Source: Psychrobacter sp. UBA3483 (GTDB taxonomy: Bacteria > Pseudomonadota > Gammaproteobacteria > Pseudomonadales > Moraxellaceae). From it: 64,000 nucleotides of DNA. The notes under the pieces are model-generated. The model did not search any database and was not told the DNA's origin. It worked only from the letters and a program-made list of their open reading frames with translations. The stretch spans positions 1 to 64,000 of the forward strand of contig NZ_DFQS01000056.1 in NCBI RefSeq assembly GCF_002377905.1, given 5' to 3'. Shown here piece by piece: positions 25,731 through 34,639 of this stretch; within the stretch, counting starts at the first letter, position 1; each line of letters opens with the position of its first letter. A program made the translations under genes and the position numbers.

Positions 25731-27950
25731 TTAATTACCCAAGTTTGCACCAACCGCCGCCCCTGCTTGCCCTGCTGCTGGCATCATACCCAGTAGTCGT
25801 AATTGCTCGTCTGTCAGTCCTAGCGATGAACCGCGAGTGATTGCAGGTTGTCCGTTTATCATCTTAGCCCCTGCGCCACTTTGCGCTAAGTCACCGACCG
25901 CTTTAGCCGCACCGATACCTACGTTACCTAGCACTGGTATCTTGCCCGTCATATTTGCAATGCCGATAAGCTGATTAATGAGCGTACTTGCTGTGTTTGA
26001 ATCGTTGATATGTGCGCCTTGTGGTCGCTGCATCAGTATATCGCCGACCTTTTGAATATCATTGATACGTGCGATTTGCTCAGGCGTGAATAACGCTCTC
26101 ATTCTATTATTGCCGAATGATTGAATAGCTTTGTTTAGCTGCGCCGTACTAAATGCGCCATTGTCTGCGCCTGTTGCTTTAGTGATAAAATGCTCAATGG
26201 TAGCGCCTTGCAAATCTGCTAAGTTTTGCTTACCGTCAGGTGAGTTTTTGAGGCTATCAACCAGTTTCACCAAGTCGCGTTCATTAGCTTTCAAAACGAG
26301 CTTATCAAAAGCTTTATCGGGCGCCATATCGTCAATAGCAGCCTTTAACGCTGGATTGCTATCAAGGTCTTGGAATCTGTCACGCGCCGCACCTCTTGCC
26401 TCTTGCCATGCGCCGCGAGCACCTGCTAGACCGCCGTTAATATCACCGTTAGGTAATGCGCCGCCTAACTCGTCAATCGACCTATCGACTTCGTTATCAA
26501 GGTTTTTACGCACGATAGCGAGCGCTGCACGTTCGTTGCCGTCAGTGGTAGTTTTTAATCTAGCATTAAGGATTTTAACGATTTCTTCTGACTTGCCGTG
26601 TGTTAGTTTAAAATCGGGATTTTCAAACATGCCCTTGAACACACCGCGAATATCGCCTTTTAGAAATGAGCCTAAACCCTGTTCTTCAAGCTCGCGGCTT
26701 GTTTGGTCAATAAAGCGCATGTGATTAAGCTGTGCATCGTTACCGCCCATTTCACGCGCCGCATTATACTTTGCGCCAATATCTGCCTGTCTTGCTTCAT
26801 CGCCTTGTTTCAGCGTTTGAAACGTGGATTCCATACGAGCATTGTTATCGACTGGTCTTGCGCCTGTTTCATCGACAAGCGACTCCCACTTACTGGTTAG
26901 CTGCTCATTGTTGCCAATATGAGTATTATTTAGGTCACTATTGTTTTTTGCCAGTTCGCGCTCAGCTCGCCATTCCTCCGGTCGCTTAGATAGCTGCGCC
27001 TGCGTGCCTTTAAAACCCTCACTATCAAGCAGTGACTTGCGGACGGCTGCGGCTGCGTCAATCTGTTTTGATTTGCTTAGATTTTTGGTGGCGTCATTAA
27101 CTAGGCGGTTTCGTGTCGCTTGATTAACCCTAATACCAGTTTCAGTAATAGCATCATCGACTAACTTAGTTGCGGCGGTAGCGGTACGACCTGACCGATT
27201 AGCGGCAACTCGCGAACCTTTCTTGATGACACTACCAACGGTTTTGCCAACTGTTACGCCTGCAACCCCGCCAACTGCCCCACCTATTGCGCCAAGTGCA
27301 GTATTGCCTACCTGCTCAGACGTAGATTTTGAGTGCATGAGCGAACCGTCTAAACCCCCGATAGCAGCTTCACGACCTGCAAACGCTGCCAAGCCTTTAA
27401 CCCCTGCTGTTGGTGCGCCACCTGCAACATATAACGGCGCTTTGGCTGCGATACTACCGCCAAGCTCGCCTAAATCAACACCACTGTAATTTGCTTGGTC
27501 ACGCAGCTGTGCTTGACGCGCTTCCATCGCTTGTACGTCTTTATCGTAATTTGCGCGGTTATTGGTAGGTAGATTGGTGCCAGCCACGTTATTGATACCG
27601 CCGTAGAGCTTATCCACAAAGCTATTATTTAGCTGTGCGACTTTGCCGAACGATTTTGCAACACCAGTCATGGCGCTGTAATTGGTAGATTTGGCTTTAT
27701 CGGCTAAAGTAGCGTTTTTGTTCTTGCTAGTTGCCTTTGGGTCAACTGGCTTTGTACTTAATCCGAAATATTTGCCAAGTTCTTGCGTAGGGGATAGTCC
27801 GGCGGCGCGTGTCTGCTTGATAAACTCTTTCGCATCTTTGCCCGCCTGACCTTTTAGCTCGGTAATTCCCACGATGATTTTAGGGGTTGCTGTGCCCTTG
27901 CGCTGTTCGGACTTGATGTAGTCTTTGATAATTCGTTCTGAGTTTGCCAT
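25731..27950 (-). CDS. Large ejection / internal virion protein
   Basis: A 739-residue product, Ala/Gly- and Lys-rich and largely helical, with glycine-zipper-like stretches near residues 180-245 (GGSIAAKAPLYVAGGAP, GNTALGAIGGAVGG). By position, size and composition it matches the largest ejected protein of P22/T7-like phages, which enters the cell envelope to form a DNA conduit. Its start overlaps the lysozyme gene by 97 bases in another frame, yet has a strong AGGTGA site. Exact family not recognised. Confidence 0.7.
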   Translation of the reverse strand: MANSERIIKDYIKSEQRKGTATPKIIVGITELKGQAGKDAKEFIKQTRAAGLSPTQELGKYFGLSTKPVDPKATSKNKNATLADKAKSTNYSAMTGVAKSFGKVAQLNNSFVDKLYGGINNVAGTNLPTNNRANYDKDVQAMEARQAQLRDQANYSGVDLGELGGSIAAKAPLYVAGGAPTAGVKGLAAFAGREAAIGGLDGSLMHSKSTSEQVGNTALGAIGGAVGGVAGVTVGKTVGSVIKKGSRVAANRSGRTATAATKLVDDAITETGIRVNQATRNRLVNDATKNLSKSKQIDAAAAVRKSLLDSEGFKGTQAQLSKRPEEWRAERELAKNNSDLNNTHIGNNEQLTSKWESLVDETGARPVDNNARMESTFQTLKQGDEARQADIGAKYNAAREMGGNDAQLNHMRFIDQTSRELEEQGLGSFLKGDIRGVFKGMFENPDFKLTHGKSEEIVKILNARLKTTTDGNERAALAIVRKNLDNEVDRSIDELGGALPNGDINGGLAGARGAWQEARGAARDRFQDLDSNPALKAAIDDMAPDKAFDKLVLKANERDLVKLVDSLKNSPDGKQNLADLQGATIEHFITKATGADNGAFSTAQLNKAIQSFGNNRMRALFTPEQIARINDIQKVGDILMQRPQGAHINDSNTASTLINQLIGIANMTGKIPVLGNVGIGAAKAVGDLAQSGAGAKMINGQPAITRGSSLGLTDEQLRLLGMMPAAGQAGAAVGANLGN

Positions 27951-28939
27951 GTGTCACCTGCTTGTGTTGGCTCGGCATCATCTAAAGTGAGGTTTGCCAT
28001 AAAGTCGTCATAGTTTTTGCCAAGTTCGGGGAATTGCTGCATCTGTTCTTGTTGCGGCTCATCAACCTGTAAATTAGCCATAAAATCATCGTACCCTTTG
28101 CCAATATCGGGCATTTCAATGTCAGGCTCATTGGGCGCGTCTTGTGGCGCTAAGTTCGCCATGAAATCATCATAACCGCTACCAATGTCAGGCAGGTCAA
28201 TGTCAGGCTGCTGTGCGGCTTGTGGTTGGCTGCTAGGAACTTTTAGCCCCAACTGGCTTGCAATATCGTTAAGACTCTCACCTTGCGCCATGAGCTGCTT
28301 AATTTCACGCCCTGCTTTGCCATTGTTGTTTGATAACTCATAGAGTATCTGTAAGTCTGAACGCTTATCTTTGCCCTTGCGTAATGTGGCTAGTAATTGA
28401 GGTGCTGACATTGCTAATCGCGGATCAGGTGCTTGCTGTTGCTGTTGATAACCGCCACCATTAGAAACATTGCCAATCTTACCGCCTAAAAACTTATTGA
28501 CGTTATCCCATGAGCGTTTATTCTGCTTGTAGTTTGATGTTGGTAGGCTTGCCCACTCCGCACCTGTTCTACGGACAGCGGTTTGAAAGTCGCCTTTGAG
28601 TAATGAAGGTATCGCATCACGACCAAACAACAATGCTACTGCGCCTAAATCTTGACTGTGTGGGCTAAAGTCTTTTAACCCATACTGACGCGCCACATTA
28701 TCCCAAGTGCCTTTTAAAAACTGATAACGCCCTGCTGCTGACGTTTTATTCAGAGTACCGTCAGTTTGCTTAAAGGTTTTTAAATAACGCGGGTGGTCAT
28801 TAAGACTACGCAACTGACCGCCGCCAAACGCTGTGCGATAGCCATTGCCCTGCGTACCCTCGGTATAAGAGATTAAGTCCAAAAACTTACGCACGTTAGG
28901 GTGTTGCAGTGCTTGCTCTAACTGCTTGCGTGTTGCCAT
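27854..28939 (-). CDS. Virion-associated lysozyme (lambda R-like, GH104) with C-terminal repeats
   Basis: 361 residues. Residues 15-150 resemble lambda endolysin R (FLDLISYTEGT with Glu27, SAAGRYQFLKGTWD, LKDFSPHSQDLGAVALL, EWASLP), a lytic transglycosylase. A Gln run and a middle helical domain follow. Then come three 13-residue repeats of form D/E-I/L-G-x-G/N-YDDFMANL at 251-263, 278-290 and 305-317, exact 27-residue period. Placed among ejection genes, it probably clears peptidoglycan during DNA entry; lysis itself would use the GH108 enzyme. Confidence 0.82.
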   Translation of the reverse strand: MATRKQLEQALQHPNVRKFLDLISYTEGTQGNGYRTAFGGGQLRSLNDHPRYLKTFKQTDGTLNKTSAAGRYQFLKGTWDNVARQYGLKDFSPHSQDLGAVALLFGRDAIPSLLKGDFQTAVRRTGAEWASLPTSNYKQNKRSWDNVNKFLGGKIGNVSNGGGYQQQQQAPDPRLAMSAPQLLATLRKGKDKRSDLQILYELSNNNGKAGREIKQLMAQGESLNDIASQLGLKVPSSQPQAAQQPDIDLPDIGSGYDDFMANLAPQDAPNEPDIEMPDIGKGYDDFMANLQVDEPQQEQMQQFPELGKNYDDFMANLTLDDAEPTQAGDTWQTQNELSKTTSSPNSARAQQPLKSSWELPS

Positions 28940-30462
28940 TAACCACCCCCAAATATCTTTTTACCTAACGCCTGTCCTGTTGATGCCTTAGCGGACTTAT
29001 TGCTAGATATTTTGCTTTTCTGTCTACGCGGGCTTTTGCCATACTCAGGCAGTGTTATGCCGTCATACTCTCGCTTATAATCCGCATAACTCGCATATTC
29101 TGCCGCGGTCTTTGCATTAAAGTCATTTCGGACTTTGGTTAATAATGCCAATGCGGTTTCGTTGTTACGTGGAATATAAGTGCCCGCTTGCATTTCCTCC
29201 ATCGCTCGCTTGTAGTCCATATCGGTTTGAACGCCAGCATTAAGGCGCAAGGCGTCCGAAGCCAGTTTGACCATATTAGCTTTAAACTCGGCATAAGCGG
29301 CTGGATTGCTGCCTAGTGAGTTAACGCCAGTACGATTAGCGAGTGAGTTCATGCTGTTAGCCATAGCGCCTAGATTTAGTTCGCCACTCTCAATACGTTT
29401 AATCCATGATGAAGTATTTCGGATTGTGTGGGCATTGCTCTTAATGTTTGTTAAGTGCTTACTCATTTCTTTTGTGGCCGCAACTGGCCTAGGTGTGCTA
29501 CCACCTGCGCCAGTCTTGTTCGCCTTAATGCGATTGGTTTCAGCGTTTTGCTGTGCGACCGCCGCGCCTGTTTGAGCCTTGTACCAATCAACGGCTGTTT
29601 TCTCGCTTGCGGTGTTCGCACTGATATTAGCGGTATCAATACGCCCTTGGTAGTTGGTATCAGCGTTATACATAGTGCCTTGCAAGCTACGCTCGCTGTT
29701 ACGTTCACCTGCATCGACTGTATATTGGTTGTTTGCTCTACTGGTAGCGTCTTTCATTTGGTCTGTAGCTGATACGCCATAAGCGACACGCTGCGTAGGC
29801 TCTCCTGCTTCGCCTGTAAAGCCGTCAACCGTGTACATATAAGCCGCGTCCTTACCATCGAGCACCTTAGCTTCTGGCGCTGTTGCTTTAAAGCCTTCAA
29901 TCGTGCCACGCGCTAATTGCTGCATGACTTTTGCGGCGTTCTCGGGGTCTTTCATCATCATGTCGATGATTGAGCCTTTTTGCTCAGGATTGATAAGCCC
30001 AGCATTTTGAAAGTCACCAAGCATGAGGGCAAAGTATTGCGGATTTTGCGTCAATGCCCCTGCTGATATTTGGCTGTATTTATCGGTCATGTTCTTGATG
30101 GTTTGACCCATCGTTTTTACGCCGATTTCACCAGTTTCAGCGCCTAATTTGCCTGTTTCGCCGTAAACCTTGCCAATATCCGCACTGGTCTTTAGGTTAT
30201 CAAGCGCCGCTTTCTGTCTATCTTCTTCGTACTTTTGTAGCTGTGGCACTAATGCCCCTGCATACTTGTGTTGCTGTGCAAGCTCTAAGCGTCCGTTGTG
30301 GTCGCCTACTTTCATGATCTCGTTAAGCGCTTTTTGCTGCTGCCTTGCTTCGTATTCTTGACGTAGTTTTTGACCGTCGCGGAATTGTTCGGACAGTCCG
30401 CTAACATCAACGACCGCTTGCGCCCCTAACAATGGGGCGTTGCTATGTGCTATCCAACTCAT
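28939..30462 (-). CDS. Ejection / internal virion protein
   Basis: The 507-residue product is strongly helical, Gln/Lys/Ala-rich, with no membrane segment. Its N-terminus (NAPLLGAQAVVDVSGLSEQF) is echoed in the exported protein at 25317-25667. Gene order (gp10-like, small gene, this, lysozyme, large protein) matches the ejection block of P22-like phages. A role in carrying DNA across the envelope is inferred from context. Confidence 0.7.
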   Translation of the reverse strand: MSWIAHSNAPLLGAQAVVDVSGLSEQFRDGQKLRQEYEARQQQKALNEIMKVGDHNGRLELAQQHKYAGALVPQLQKYEEDRQKAALDNLKTSADIGKVYGETGKLGAETGEIGVKTMGQTIKNMTDKYSQISAGALTQNPQYFALMLGDFQNAGLINPEQKGSIIDMMMKDPENAAKVMQQLARGTIEGFKATAPEAKVLDGKDAAYMYTVDGFTGEAGEPTQRVAYGVSATDQMKDATSRANNQYTVDAGERNSERSLQGTMYNADTNYQGRIDTANISANTASEKTAVDWYKAQTGAAVAQQNAETNRIKANKTGAGGSTPRPVAATKEMSKHLTNIKSNAHTIRNTSSWIKRIESGELNLGAMANSMNSLANRTGVNSLGSNPAAYAEFKANMVKLASDALRLNAGVQTDMDYKRAMEEMQAGTYIPRNNETALALLTKVRNDFNAKTAAEYASYADYKREYDGITLPEYGKSPRRQKSKISSNKSAKASTGQALGKKIFGGG

Positions 30463-30471
30463 AAATTACCC

Positions 30472-31233
30472 CTAAATAAACATACCGCCCGCTTTTAATC
30501 CGAGACCAATAAGGTTGTTAATACCGTTAGTCTTAGCCCCTGCTGCGCCAATTAAGCCATTAGCTTGAGCGTTTGCGCCCGCAATCGCGGCATTACCTTG
30601 ATTCAAGGCGTTTTGAGCACCAAACTGACCTAAGTTGTTGGCTGTCTGCTGACCAACCCCTGCCATGTTTGCAAGCTGATTGTATTGGCGGGTGTCTTCA
30701 TTATTAAATAGGTTGTAATCACCTGCTCTATTACCACTAAGCACACCGTACAAATTTTGCTTTTCAGCTTGGTCACGACCCCATGCGTTGCCATATTCTT
30801 GACTGGCTAAGTCGCTGTTGTAGCGGTTTAAACTTTTAAGAGCTGCACCTGATAATAAGCCGCCACCCGCCGCCGCACTTGACTGTATGCCGTCCATGCC
30901 TTGTTTCTTGCGGAATTGATAGGAAGGGTCAGCTTGGAAGTTATTTGGGTCTAAGCCACCTGTAAGCTGTCCATTTTGATAAGCGGATTCAATCCGACCG
31001 CCCCATTTATCATCAAAGCTACTATTCTTGCCGATGTAGTCTTGCAACTGACCAAGCGCACCTTTGCCCGCTTCTAGCCACGGCATTTGGTCTTGGCGTG
31101 TCTGCTCAAATTGCTTTTGTGACAAATCAGCGGCGTACTGACTTGAATCTGCTTGCAATTGACCTGATTTCTCTGCCGCTTTTGCACCAGTCTTGCCTGT
31201 AATCCCGTTCCATGCGTCTTTAACAAATCCCAT
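30472..31233 (-). CDS. P22 gp7-like DNA transfer / ejection protein
   Basis: A 253-residue product starting MGFVKDAWNGITGKTGAKAA, a Gly/Ala/Asn/Gln-rich helical protein. DPSYQFRKKQGMDGIQSSAAAGGGLLSG followed by a YNSDLASQEYGNAW-type segment is a pattern I associate with podophage DNA-transfer proteins. The ATG at 31233 is adjacent to the preceding stop. It is probably packaged and ejected with DNA. Confidence 0.75.
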   Translation of the reverse strand: MGFVKDAWNGITGKTGAKAAEKSGQLQADSSQYAADLSQKQFEQTRQDQMPWLEAGKGALGQLQDYIGKNSSFDDKWGGRIESAYQNGQLTGGLDPNNFQADPSYQFRKKQGMDGIQSSAAAGGGLLSGAALKSLNRYNSDLASQEYGNAWGRDQAEKQNLYGVLSGNRAGDYNLFNNEDTRQYNQLANMAGVGQQTANNLGQFGAQNALNQGNAAIAGANAQANGLIGAAGAKTNGINNLIGLGLKAGGMFI

Positions 31234-31234
31234 C

Positions 31235-31657
31235 TTACACCTCACAAAAATAAAGCCTTTCCAGCGGCTTAAAGTTATTCTTAGTTAAAAACCCATCAAT
31301 CGGGGCTGTGTCACGGCTTGATATGTACCAATAATTAACGCCCATTGCTTTGAGCTGTACCTTGATACCATCTATAAATTCGCTGCTATTGCCGCGATAC
31401 TCAGGCGTTACCCATATCACATCGGTGGACGCATCAACAATCGCTTGATTGCGTAGTGACGGACTGACAAACAGCAAAGCAATGCCTTTGATAGTATCGC
31501 CGTCAAACCAAGCAAACGGCTTTAATACCCCCATCTCGTCAAGCTCAATGTACCGCGCAACTGGAATGTCGACCGTCTGCGGCTCTAGATGCAGCATGGC
31601 CATCATCATTGATGTTATTTCGTGCTGATAATCGGCAAATTTAATCTGCTTTATCAT
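31235..31657 (-). CDS. GNAT-like phage virion-region protein
   Basis: A 140-residue product with a GNAT-like layout: a central FAWFDGDTIKGIALLFVSPS strand pair, a VIWVTPEYRGNSSEFIDG segment at the acetyl-CoA loop position, and a FLTKNNFKPLERLYFCEV end. Acetyltransferase-like proteins occur beside internal virion genes of podoviruses (T7 gp13 region). The cofactor loop is not a clean Q/RxxGxG/A, so catalysis is uncertain. It overlaps the gene upstream by four bases. Confidence 0.6.
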   Translation of the reverse strand: MIKQIKFADYQHEITSMMMAMLHLEPQTVDIPVARYIELDEMGVLKPFAWFDGDTIKGIALLFVSPSLRNQAIVDASTDVIWVTPEYRGNSSEFIDGIKVQLKAMGVNYWYISSRDTAPIDGFLTKNNFKPLERLYFCEV

Positions 31658-32337
31658 GGTGCTGCCTCTAGTGCTGCTACTCGTGTATCTAGCGCAGATA
31701 TGGCGGTGTTAATGCTTGCAATCGCGGTATCTATGGCTGCTAGTGCATCGGTGTGGGCTGACAGCGTTGTCTGTATGTCAGTTATAGCGGTAGCATTACC
31801 TGTGCCCGCCGTTTCAATATTAGCCACTTTGGTGTCAAGGTTGGAGATAGCAGTGGCGTTATTGCCTGTTGTCGTCTGTAGCGCTGTTACCTGCGAGTCT
31901 TTGGTGTTCATTCTACCCGTTAGGCTGCTTATTGATGTTGTATGTCCTGCTATTGTAGAGTTGGCAGATGCTAATCCTGACTTGTTAGCTGCCACATCGC
32001 CTTTAACTACTACTAAATCATCTTCTACAGCTATCACACGGCCATTAATAAGGATAAGATCTGCCTTAATACTCTCAGCGTCATTACCAAGCTCTAGCGT
32101 TTTTGCGACATTATCTAGTAGCTGCTGCGTCAGCTCTGGCAAGTTCGCCATGATTTGTTGATCCACGGCTCGCCCAATGTCATTAAAGAAGTAAATCCAC
32201 TCTTTCGCCATCGTCCCATCTCTACCCATGATGAGCGTGTTTGGTATCTTGATGACGTTTGGTGCGTTCTTTATTTCTTCGGGCGTAACTGGGGGTACTG
32301 GCAGCTCCATATTTCCATCTGTATATCCGTCCGTCAT
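31654..32337 (-). CDS. Phage structural protein with long coiled coil
   Basis: A 227-residue product. A Pro-rich start (PVPPVTPEEIKN) and a short globular part (AKEWIYFFNDIGRAVDQQI) are followed, from about residue 95, by an uninterrupted heptad pattern rich in A/T/S/I/D (SIKADLILINGR, NATAISNLDTKVANIE, ISALDTRVAALEAA). It should form a long trimeric or dimeric coiled coil, like tail-needle or fibre stems. It follows the gp10-like gene, where P22 encodes its needle gp26, so a needle role is plausible but unproven. Confidence 0.6.
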   Translation of the reverse strand: MTDGYTDGNMELPVPPVTPEEIKNAPNVIKIPNTLIMGRDGTMAKEWIYFFNDIGRAVDQQIMANLPELTQQLLDNVAKTLELGNDAESIKADLILINGRVIAVEDDLVVVKGDVAANKSGLASANSTIAGHTTSISSLTGRMNTKDSQVTALQTTTGNNATAISNLDTKVANIETAGTGNATAITDIQTTLSAHTDALAAIDTAIASINTAISALDTRVAALEAAP

Positions 32338-33722
32338 CGGTCACTCCCTTGTACTTCTAAATAGCCATTGATTAGCGCGCATCGGCTGTTTGCAGTGGTT
32401 GTAAACTTATAAGTTCGCTGTCTGCCAATACCAAGTCTGCGCCATACGACACGCTTTAAATCCATACCCTCAGCACCTAGCAATTGTGGCATTGGTGTTG
32501 ACCAGGTACGTGCATAATCATCTGACCATGCCATATCAATGCTATGTTGTGTTAGCGAAGCGTTAACACTCATTTCTAACTCTAAGCGCATATAGCTGAC
32601 GTTCTTTTTCTCGCTTGGAAAGTAGGGGATTGTGCGTTCACGATAGACCGGAAAACCGTCATCAGTAAACACATCTTCTCTAAGTGCGTAGATATTGCCG
32701 TTTTGATAATCACCGATTAGATTGTCAGTACCGTCATAAGCATGGTGCTGACCACGATAGCGTGTGAGTGCGCCTGTACTGCCCGTGTGCGCTCTTTCAT
32801 GCCATAAAGCCGTCATTACATCAAACACAAACGTGCGGTTAATGTCGGGCAGATTTAGCACATAAAAGCCATGACCTGACTGCTGATAGGTAAATGCGGT
32901 TGCCAGTTTAACGTTGGCATCTGTTAATGCTTGCTCAATAGCGTGTGTGCTAATACGCTGGGCTTGATAGCCTTGCGTCATGCAGATTTGACGACCACCC
33001 GCTTCTGTCTTAGCAATAAACACAAGCGAGCTGCCCATCTTAGCGACCGTTTGAGGTGCATCACAGCCAACCGACACAAACGCACCGCCGACCCGTCTAA
33101 ACGGCAAATCAGTATTGCCTGTGTTGTAATACACTTCGGTTGTATGCTCACCTAACGCCCACATCTCAGAGCCAACGACGACCAGTCTAACGATATTATC
33201 CGGACTACCCTCAGCGGTTGCATAGTTGAGCGCGTCATACTCCAAGTTATATAAGCCAAACCATGAGTATTTGCCAGTATCAGGCACAGCAAAGACAAAT
33301 CGGCCATCAATAAATTGTATGTACTGACAACCCGTAAAACCCTCAGCCGTGACTTGTGATATTACCCATGTGTTTAAATCGACTTTGTATAACTTACTGC
33401 CTGTTGCAATGACTGCCACCAGTCCGTTGTCCGCTATCGTTACATGCGTACTTGCGCCAACCGTACCGATTAAAGCGCTGTTTGCGCCTTGTACTCTATA
33501 AACAGACGTACCGCTGACCACCAATATCCAATTATTAGATAGGCGCTGCATACCCTTAATTGCGCCATTTAAAGTGTGTTTCTTGACCAGTCCAGCGGTA
33601 GGAATTAAAGCTGATTGACCGCCGCCATTTTCGGGCGCTTGAGCATACCAATTGATACACGTTTGGCAATCAATTTCGATATTGTCAAGGCTATAAGCGC
33701 CGCCAACCAAGTTTAGTTTCAT
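32334..33722 (-). CDS. P22 gp10-like packaged-DNA stabilisation protein
   Basis: A 462-residue product. MKLNLVGGAYSLDNIEIDCQ followed by TCINWYAQ...PTAGL is the recognisable start of the P22 gp10 (Phage_stabilise) family. Later GLYNLEYDALNYATAEGSPD and LWHERAH segments agree. gp10 forms the hub that plugs the portal after packaging and accepts the needle. It lies between a gp4-like gene and the coiled-coil gene, the P22 order. Confidence 0.88.
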   Translation of the reverse strand: MKLNLVGGAYSLDNIEIDCQTCINWYAQAPENGGGQSALIPTAGLVKKHTLNGAIKGMQRLSNNWILVVSGTSVYRVQGANSALIGTVGASTHVTIADNGLVAVIATGSKLYKVDLNTWVISQVTAEGFTGCQYIQFIDGRFVFAVPDTGKYSWFGLYNLEYDALNYATAEGSPDNIVRLVVVGSEMWALGEHTTEVYYNTGNTDLPFRRVGGAFVSVGCDAPQTVAKMGSSLVFIAKTEAGGRQICMTQGYQAQRISTHAIEQALTDANVKLATAFTYQQSGHGFYVLNLPDINRTFVFDVMTALWHERAHTGSTGALTRYRGQHHAYDGTDNLIGDYQNGNIYALREDVFTDDGFPVYRERTIPYFPSEKKNVSYMRLELEMSVNASLTQHSIDMAWSDDYARTWSTPMPQLLGAEGMDLKRVVWRRLGIGRQRTYKFTTTANSRCALINGYLEVQGSDR

Positions 33723-34099
33723 CGTGATAGACCTCTTAATACTAAATCGGGTTTGCTGTAGATTGGCTTAATATTCCAAGCCTTTAGATTGCGTTCTGCT
33801 CGCTCAGCACTCATAGCGATTGTTGGTGCTACTGGTAATTGATAGACACCTGCCAACCGTACCGCAAGCAAGTCCACAAGCGCATACTCTACTTGGTCAT
33901 CCATGCCCGTATGATAGTCATCGGCTGCCAATGGAAACACGATGCCATTCTCAGCAAGTAGCGGCTCCATTGAGTACATCGACAGCATACTGTTGAGATT
34001 ATCCAAGCAGTCTTGCAATTCACTGGCGCTCAACGTTTCATTATGAGCAATGATGTTGACGCGCCTTGCTGCCATGTTTACTAGGTTGTTAGGTGTCAT
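33719..34099 (-). CDS. P22 gp4-like head completion protein
   Basis: A 126-residue product. NLVNMAARRVNIIAHNETLSASELQDCLDNLNSMLSMYSM is the conserved start of the P22 tail accessory factor gp4 family, and the DDQVEYALVDLLAVRLA helix follows. It binds the portal ring and helps hold packaged DNA. The P22 gp4 is longer because of a C-terminal muramidase-like part; this short form is the binding domain only. Confidence 0.82.
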   Translation of the reverse strand: MTPNNLVNMAARRVNIIAHNETLSASELQDCLDNLNSMLSMYSMEPLLAENGIVFPLAADDYHTGMDDQVEYALVDLLAVRLAGVYQLPVAPTIAMSAERAERNLKAWNIKPIYSKPDLVLRGLSR

Positions 34100-34103
34100 A
34101 ATG

Positions 34104-34634
34104 TTACTCGCTGTCTTTTAGCTTCTGAATAAGCGCATCTTTACCATCACGTTTGTTGTAATCAACCTTGCGCTGCTCTAATAGCTTTTGCAGCTCAGCA
34201 TTGGTCATTTCGTCATAGCGGACCACACCATCGCCGTTTACGTCTTTGGTTTCTTCGTAGATTGCGAGCTTGGCTTTTAGATCGGCGACTTCTTGCGTGA
34301 CATCAGTGCTGTTTTTTAGGTCGGTGAGTTCTTGTTCTTTTTCTTCATAACGCTTATTGGCGGCATCAATCTCACCGTTTAAGTCTAAAATCTGCTTGTC
34401 TTTGATTTCCATCGCATCTTCTAAGCGTTCGATGTGTTCGTAGGCTTCTGCTAACTGGTCGGCGTTGTCATCGGTTTTAGTCGCTTCTTGCTTCGGCTTA
34501 ATTTTCAATGCTTCTGCATGAGTGACATAACCCTTTGCTTTGAGTGCATCAGCTGCTTCTTCGTCATGTGCAATGGCGTGACTGTCTAGGCCATTGAGAT
34601 ATAGCATTACTGGATAATCTTTTGAGTTGTCCAT
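34104..34634 (-). CDS. Phage coiled-coil protein with EF-hand loop and HeH/SAP-like end
   Basis: 176 residues. A small N-terminal domain is followed by a coiled coil (about 57-128, rich in E/K/L). A canonical 12-residue EF-hand calcium loop, DVNGDGVVRYDE, occupies 131-142. A helix-extension-helix/SAP-like end (143-175, MTNAELQKLLEQRKVDYNKR...) resembles nucleic-acid-binding HeH motifs. It lies between coat and head completion genes. It may be a head accessory protein whose C-terminus meets DNA; function is unknown. Confidence 0.6.
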   Translation of the reverse strand: MDNSKDYPVMLYLNGLDSHAIAHDEEAADALKAKGYVTHAEALKIKPKQEATKTDDNADQLAEAYEHIERLEDAMEIKDKQILDLNGEIDAANKRYEEKEQELTDLKNSTDVTQEVADLKAKLAIYEETKDVNGDGVVRYDEMTNAELQKLLEQRKVDYNKRDGKDALIQKLKDSE

Positions 34635-34639
34635 TGTTT

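Noticed and set aside
26131..27489. Long plus-strand open frames opposite the large ejection gene
   Set aside because: They are antisense shadows: Ser/Leu/Pro/Ala-rich with no domain, no ribosome sites, and fully covered by the 739-residue minus-strand gene.
31622..32161. 179-codon plus-strand frame opposite the coiled-coil gene
   Set aside because: The regular Ala/Val/Ser content is the reverse complement of the heptad repeats on the minus strand.
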